Shown here piece by piece: positions 58,563 through 64,000 of a DNA stretch of 64,000 nt (position 1 is the first letter of the stretch; each line of letters opens with the position of its first letter). Location of the stretch: the NCBI GenBank assembly GCA_028023455.1, contig JAQFVV010006220.1, positions 10,249,916 through 10,313,915 of the forward strand, in the 5' to 3' direction. The position numbers and the translations under genes are program-made. The stretch is from Epiperipatus broadwayi (taxonomy: Eukaryota > Onychophora > Udeonychophora > Euonychophora > Peripatidae). The notes beneath the pieces are model-generated. The model was not told where the DNA came from. It ran no database searches and saw only the letters and a list, made by a program, of their open reading frames with translations.

Positions 58563-59615
58563 AGATTATTCGGTACTTATAACGTAATCGGGCTTGGCCA
58601 ATTGATGGCGTTCTGGCTCACCAAAACACCTAACAAATGCCGTTTACAAGGCCTGACTTACAGCTATAGAAAACATCTATGTTTGTCTTAACCATTAGAA
58701 GGCCGTTTATGATGCGTAACGCAGAAATAATACGGCCTATTTCTGCTTCGCGACAGTTATTGTGAATCCGCACACTTATCTTTCATTTACAGTTTGATAT
58801 ATATGTGTGTTTAGTTGGATTAGTCAAATTTTTACAATATATGTTACACAATATTTGTATTTATAATTTATTTAATAAACATGAATTTATAGTAATTTTC
58901 TAAACGGCCACACCCTTGTTTAGAGAATGTGTAAGGTGTAAAAGCTTGCCGAGGGTAGGTAAAAAAGAATTCGGACGATATCGCGTGCGAAATCTCGTTT
59001 TCATGTGAAATCCCATGTAGTTGATAAAATGGATGGCGATCAACTTTTTCCGCAGTTGCCGACAACAGAAGCCGAGTATTTCTGCTGTCCAATAAAAATA
59101 TACACGTTTTTTTTTGTAAATTTCATAGAAAGCACATATTATAAATATGTTTAATAAGTAAATAAGACATTTATATGTGTTTGTTGTTGTTTAAAAAAGT
59201 TTGAGTTTCTTTTTTTTGTCCGACTACGGTTATATCTTTTATTTTAGCATTACAAACAACAGAACACTAACCCTAACCCTACACAGTTGTTTTGTTATGT
59301 AGAAAGCAATAATTAAGCGAAAGACATCGTTAAATAGACATAGGAGAGTAGCAGCTTTGTCCAAAAACAGCGATTTAAAAATAAAAAAAAAGGTTGTCAT
59401 TTACTAAATACAAAATTAAAATTAAACAACTTTTTTAATAAAAAGGCATGAAAAAAAAAGTTATAGCAATCAATAAATTAATAACCAAAAAAAAAAAAAC
59501 AGCGATTCGATTTAAAAATATAACATGGCCCTGAACATTGTATTGTATTGTTTTTGACTGCCAACAATGCCACCAAGTGGTCAAGCCCGATTACATTATA
59601 ATTACCGATTATTCT
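58563..59615. mobile_element. Non-coding TIR element, unknown superfamily
   Basis: The ends are inverted repeats of about 50 bp: left ATTATTCGGTACTTATAACG then TAATCGGGCTTGGCCA; right, on the complement, AATAATCGGTAATTATAATG then TAATCGGGCTTGACCA. ATATT flanks both sides (58558-58562 and 59616-59620), a possible 5-bp target duplication. The interior is richer in CG than its surroundings and includes CTAACCCTAACCCTA (about 59268-59282), which resembles telomere repeat units. The - strand frame 59092-58868 (74 codons) has no motif I recognise. I cannot place the superfamily. Confidence 0.7.
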
Positions 59616-61344
59616 ATATTAATAAATGAAATACTCTGAAAAAAAGTAAATATTTTTGATATTGTGAATACTTTATTTTTTTTGCAAATTTTACTTTTAT
59701 TTAGCCCAACACAATCACATTATCTGCAAAATGTACATATATGTTATATATGATTGTGTGTATGTTTATCACATATGCTAAATTAATCTTGTGAAGAATA
59801 TGTATTTTGATGTGATGATGGAGGTTTTTTTTGTTTGTTGTTTATTTGATATATTAAGATATTTCACATTTGAAGCTGGCCTGGAATAGAATAGATAAAT
59901 TGTTTGTTTATAGATGCTTTGTAGTTTTTCCTTATGGTTTCTTTATTATTATTTTTATTTTTTCTTAAAATTTTGATATGTACTGTTTGTTAAATATATG
60001 ATAATTGTTTTTTTTTTGCAGATTGTCTTTAAAATCTAGTACAAAATAAGTATGATTATTGCAGTGCAATATTTGTTTCAAATATTTGCCCAGTTACTTT
60101 TAAGTTATCTAATTATTTTCATGTTTTTTATCGTGTGTCTTTTCATGTCTTGAAGTGTCATTATCCAAATTATCTTTGACGTTGATGTTTGTTAAAGTTT
60201 TTAAGATCAGTACATTTAACCTTGATACTATGGTACTTTATTGATATTTTGTGATTTTCATATCTGTGTTATTAAATTTTGTGCTATTATTACTGCTGAA
60301 CATTTTTCTGGAATTGTGTAGCAGCAGCAGAGTCCAAGTTAATCAAACTACAAATACTTAGTTGACATTTTTCAACTTTGCATTTGATTATAATATGACA
60401 TAATCACCATTTTGAAAGTATTTGGAAAAATGTTCTTTGTTTCTAATCTGTGGATTGTAGATTCACTATGAAAATTTTTTAATTCAAATATTTATTATAA
60501 GAAATTTTTAACATTTCTATTTCAACACATGGCTACACTTTAATATTTTACTAGAGATTGTCTCAATGAGTTATAATAAGTGAAAGAAGATGATTTAAGC
60601 TATTGTAGGGATATATAAAAAGTACCAAAGTCTACTGTGTACATACATATTATTTAGTTTAAATTATTTAAAATTTTCCAATTTCTGTAGTGGATTAATA
60701 TGCCTCAAAATATTGAACTTTGCATGTTTTTTCTAATATAGAAGTTTTGTGCTGAAAAAATAATCTGTTTAGTGTGTTTTCTTTATTTATTAAAAATGTA
60801 TTTTTTATATAAATATGATGCAAGGCTGCAAATCAGTTACCAATTATAAATATGGATCATGACTTTAAAATGTTGGGAAACATTGGTATAGATATTTGGA
60901 ACGATGTTCATATAAGCCTGTGTTATATTTGTCTGTTATTGCTTGCTATTCACTTAAGTTTTATTGTGAAATTTTTGTATTATGAATTATTGGTGATACT
61001 TTTTCAGGATGTTGATTATTTCTCCTATATTTTAATGTTTGTGGAGAAAAGGACAATAATTTGTATATGAGACAACTGCATGCTATTGCATTTGGATCTT
61101 TAAATACATAATATATTAATTTCTTTTTTGAACATTCTGAAATTTTGGTTTTACATTCTAAAGCTGAGAATGTATGAATGTTGAATGATTACTTAATCAT
61201 GGTATTAAATTTGGAATTATTTAAACATTAGTGGTTGATTCCATACTTCTTCTAATGCAGAAATATATGTAATTTACTATTGATATAATTATAATATCCA
61301 TTTTTATTAATGCTCTAAATAATTTTTTGTTCCATACTTACCTA

Positions 61345-61405
61345 ATAAGTAGTGCATCTGCTACCATGCTCTTGATTTGGAGTTTAAATCCAAACTATGA
61401 AAATC
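61345..61405 (+). repeat. tRNA-like SINE fragment
   Basis: AAGTAGTGCATCTGCTACCATGCTC is followed by GGAGTTTAAATCC, resembling a tRNA anticodon arm and B box in the right order. It is similar in layout to the fragment at 27127-27186 on the other strand. Heavily decayed. Confidence 0.4.
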
Positions 61406-61969
61406 TTGGATATTTTTTCAGGTCACAAGCAAGCTTAGAATTTTTCTATGAGTTAGTTTAGTCATGCATTATCCTAGTTAATCATCCAGTATTGAATATC
61501 TAAATGTTGTTAGTTTGAGAACAAAAGTTTGGGATTAATTTAGAGTATTCAAATTAGTGTGATATTCTAATTGTAAAAACAAAACAAAAAATATATATTG
61601 CTTTTATTTTTATGGGTGCTAAACTCATGGTTTACTTTTATATAATTATTATAAAATATAACTACATTTATTTAAAATAAATTTACTTACTGCATAGTTT
61701 GATAATTTTCAAATTAAATAATATTTCTTTCCAAATGTAAGATCAATCTAATTGTTCACTTGTGTATTGATAAAACTGGCAAAAAGTAATTGTTATTTGG
61801 AAACTTTAGAATATATCTGTAGATTTGTCAATAGTTTTCACATTTTATAGTAACTATTTTTCACTGCATTTTATTAGCACTGTGCAGTATTTGTTCTGAC
61901 TGTACAATTTCATTTGATATAAAACAATAACAAACTCTCCATACAGTAATGCTATCCAGTGCAAGTCTT

Positions 61970-62112
61970 TATAATCAATATATGCAAGAAAGTTTGTGTA
62001 TAAAATTTCTATCTAATGCATATTCATCCAATATACCTAGACTAGTTTCTAGCTTATGGGTTTCATCAGTGAGGAGCTTTCGATCTGAGAGCACTGCACC
62101 TGCACCTTGAAT
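61970..62112. repeat. Partial copy of the foldback-repeat middle
   Basis: It shares AGACTAGTTTCTAGCTTATGG, TCAGTGAGGAGC and a TCTGAGAGCACTGCA-like segment with 55480-55585. The long inverted arms are not recognisable here. It ends about 90 bases before the BSDC1 exon at 62203. Confidence 0.6.
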
Positions 62113-62202
62113 TCACTGATGTTTTAGTAGTTAAATTGATATTATTACATATATGTTTATGTGTCTGTTCTATAAATATATGGTTTTTTTTTATTATTTT
62201 AG

Positions 62203-62327
62203 GTGATACTAGTTCTGGAAGTTTAGATGATGATTGGGAACAAGAATTTGAATTGGAAGTTTCACCTGAAGATCTTAAATTAGCTGAAACTGCAGCCAAA
62301 GAATTAGTGAAAACTGTTGGTTTAGAG
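62203..62327 (+). CDS. BSDC1: BSDC1 exon: conserved acidic C-terminal segment
   Basis: This 125-nt exon joins the exon ending at 34439 in phase (G|GT) and leaves in phase 0 (GAG|GTTAGT). It encodes GDTSSGSLDDDWEQEFELE followed by a helix with VSPEDLKLAETAAKEL. Vertebrate BSDC1 ends in a similar DISEDWEKDFDLDMTEEE segment, so this places the exon close to the C-terminus. The final residues (a DVEWEDWE-like end in vertebrates) are not found in the remaining 1.7 kb and probably lie to the right of the window. The preceding intron is 27.8 kb. Confidence 0.92.
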
Positions 62328-64000
62328 GTTAGTTTTTATCAAATTTTAATATATATAGTATAGCTTATTTCCTTCAAATGTGAATAATCTGTGAAATTTT
62401 TATATTTATAATGGAATTTAGAGTTAAATATTTGTATAATTTATTTTTTTAGACTATCAAAGAATAAATGATGCAAAAAATTCCAGTATTCTGGACTTAA
62501 ATTAATTTTGTTTGTTTTATTACTTTTGGATACCTTTGATGTTACTTTATATACAATGCTATAATTTATTTTCTTAATTGTGTTTATAATTGATCAAAAA
62601 TCTTAGTTTAGGAATCTTAAATTTTAATGTTGTATGGTTTCACTAATTTCTTTTGACATTGTTTTTGATATAGTTAAAGCATTTTGGATATTCCTAAATT
62701 TGTGCAATGAAAGGAAAACTGCTAAAATTCAATTATCTTTGAAAAGAATGTTTTGAAAAATCAACTTTTTTTTTTTTATTATCTTTTAAGATGCTTCATT
62801 ACTTATGACATAGCCCAATTTAAATGGCTAAATTTTGGGGGATAAATATTCTTCTACACTTGGCAAGATGTTTTCTTAATTGCTTATTGGTTTATGGTAT
62901 ATTCTTTTTTTATATTATTAAGCCACTATATTCCTGGACCTTCATCTGTTTTTGGAATAACATTATTGCTATAATACTGATTGTTAATTGTTTAATTCTC
63001 ATCATTTGAGATAATCCTCTATTTGATAATCATCTTCAGTGTATATATAGTAGAAGGGAAATGAATCTCATTATATACAGGTATATAGATATGTAATATA
63101 GGATTTGATCAATTATTTACCCTTTTTTTAATTTGAGTTCTGTAGACTAGGTATCTGTGGAGATAGTATATGATATATTCACATGTGGGTGTTCTATGAT
63201 ATATTAGAGGGGTTTTTTGCTCCTTGAACACATAATAAATTTCATTGATTATAATTTCTTGATAATAATTTCTGTTGCTTTTATATATATATACTTCTAA
63301 AGTGGTATTAATTTGCAAAAAATGGTTTTAATCTAAAAACTAATTAGTATCAGATGAATTCTTTGAGATAATCAACAAGAATAAGATGTATCAAAACAGC
63401 TGATTATCCTTATATGTAAGTTATCAATTATTTTAAATACAGAGGTTTCTGGAGTAGTTTCTTATGGAAAGTTTCTCCTCCAATAAATCATTTAGTTTAC
63501 TCATTATAGAGATTGTTTTCATTGTATTAATTTTAACAATAGAAGTAGCAATATCTATAAATTACAATTGCTCCACGTTTTGTTTTGTTTTTGCTATTAG
63601 GAATATTAATCTGGTTAATGTTAATTGCATTTTTATCATAAATTTTAGAAATATCAAATCTCTCAGAATTGTTTCTAGGAAAAAGTTGGTTTAAAGATTT
63701 TGAAATGAAATTGTTTTAAAGAAGTGTAAATTGTGAACCATTCAAAAGCAGTTAACTTTTTAGAATCACTGAATCCCGTTTCTTTATTTTTATGATCATA
63801 ATTTAATTTTAAGTGACTGGAATAATTTTTTTTTGGTTTTGAAAACTTTGTGAACTGATATTGTTTTGGTTGCTTGATTGAATTAACTTTAATTTAAAAT
63901 AAGTGTAACTTCAATCTGAAATAATTAAAATGGTAAAGAAATTACATAATTGATTGCATCATTAACTTGTTTTATTGGAACTTTTCTTAATTGTTTTTAT
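62328..64000. other. BSDC1 intron to window end, A+T-rich
   Basis: I see no last exon of BSDC1, terminator or polyadenylation context that I can support. Short open frames on both strands (62824, 63109, 63464) show no recognisable motif. Confidence 0.45.

Larger units (their letters stand above)
59621..62202. other. BSDC1 intron, A+T-rich
   Basis: Contains a tRNA-like SINE fragment at 61345-61405 and a partial foldback-family copy at about 61970-62112, both listed separately. The + strand frame 60852-61070 has no recognisable motif. The stretch ends at the acceptor TTATTATTTTAG. Confidence 0.45.

Noticed and set aside
59262-59284. Interstitial telomere array
   Set aside because: Only about two and a half units of CCCTAA, inside a transposon-like element; too short to call.

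Overview
This window is nuclear DNA from an animal, almost certainly an invertebrate. It is strongly A+T-rich (roughly three quarters by eye) and has spliced exons with GT/AG boundaries, very long introns and a dense load of old transposable elements. I cannot fix the phylum. The mix of an RTE-type LINE, a Penelope-like element, Helitron, ZBED5-like hAT, mariner, piggyBac-type MITE, Gypsy-type LTR element and tRNA-headed SINEs fits arthropods (including chelicerates) or molluscs.

One host gene is recognisable: a BSDC1 orthologue (BSD domain-containing protein 1) on the + strand. Four exons are visible, at 20824-20994, 30143-30281, 33657-34439 and 62203-62327. Their reading phases match at every junction (0, 1, 1). 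The first two encode the BSD domain, the third a long poorly conserved linker, and the fourth the conserved acidic C-terminal segment. I could not find the 5' exons, and the last codons lie beyond the window. Two other in-phase segments with stop codons (22087-22200 and 35133-35200) could be alternative last exons. Away from BSDC1, a possible coding exon lies on the - strand at 18935-19054, and a duplicated TATA-type promoter with a possible small exon lies at 12776-13183.

Layout: 1-9333 holds a degenerate Gypsy-type retrotransposon (924-8376, - strand) inserted in an unclassified repeat. A complete copy of that repeat at about 14895-15932 shows the pre-insertion state, and one of the two LTRs carries a piggyBac-type MITE. 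From 9334 to 20823 the sequence is mostly unclassified, with the promoter-like duplication and the - strand exon candidate. From 20824 to 62327 lies BSDC1, whose introns are filled with mobile elements. The last intron (27.8 kb) alone contains two hAT remnants, RTE LINE copies (one split by an A/C-rich minisatellite, another by a 3.1-kb insertion), a mariner, a head-to-head Penelope pair, a mariner-type MITE, an unclassified TIR element and foldback repeats. The 62328-64000 tail shows no gene.

The window reads mainly as a record of nested insertions, several with clean junctions: the Helitron in an RTE copy, the MITE in one LTR, and the Gypsy element in the unclassified repeat. I see no CRISPR array, bacterial-type operon or intact autonomous element, and no sequence I would call an undescribed functional system. 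All coordinates and comparisons were read by eye without alignment software.
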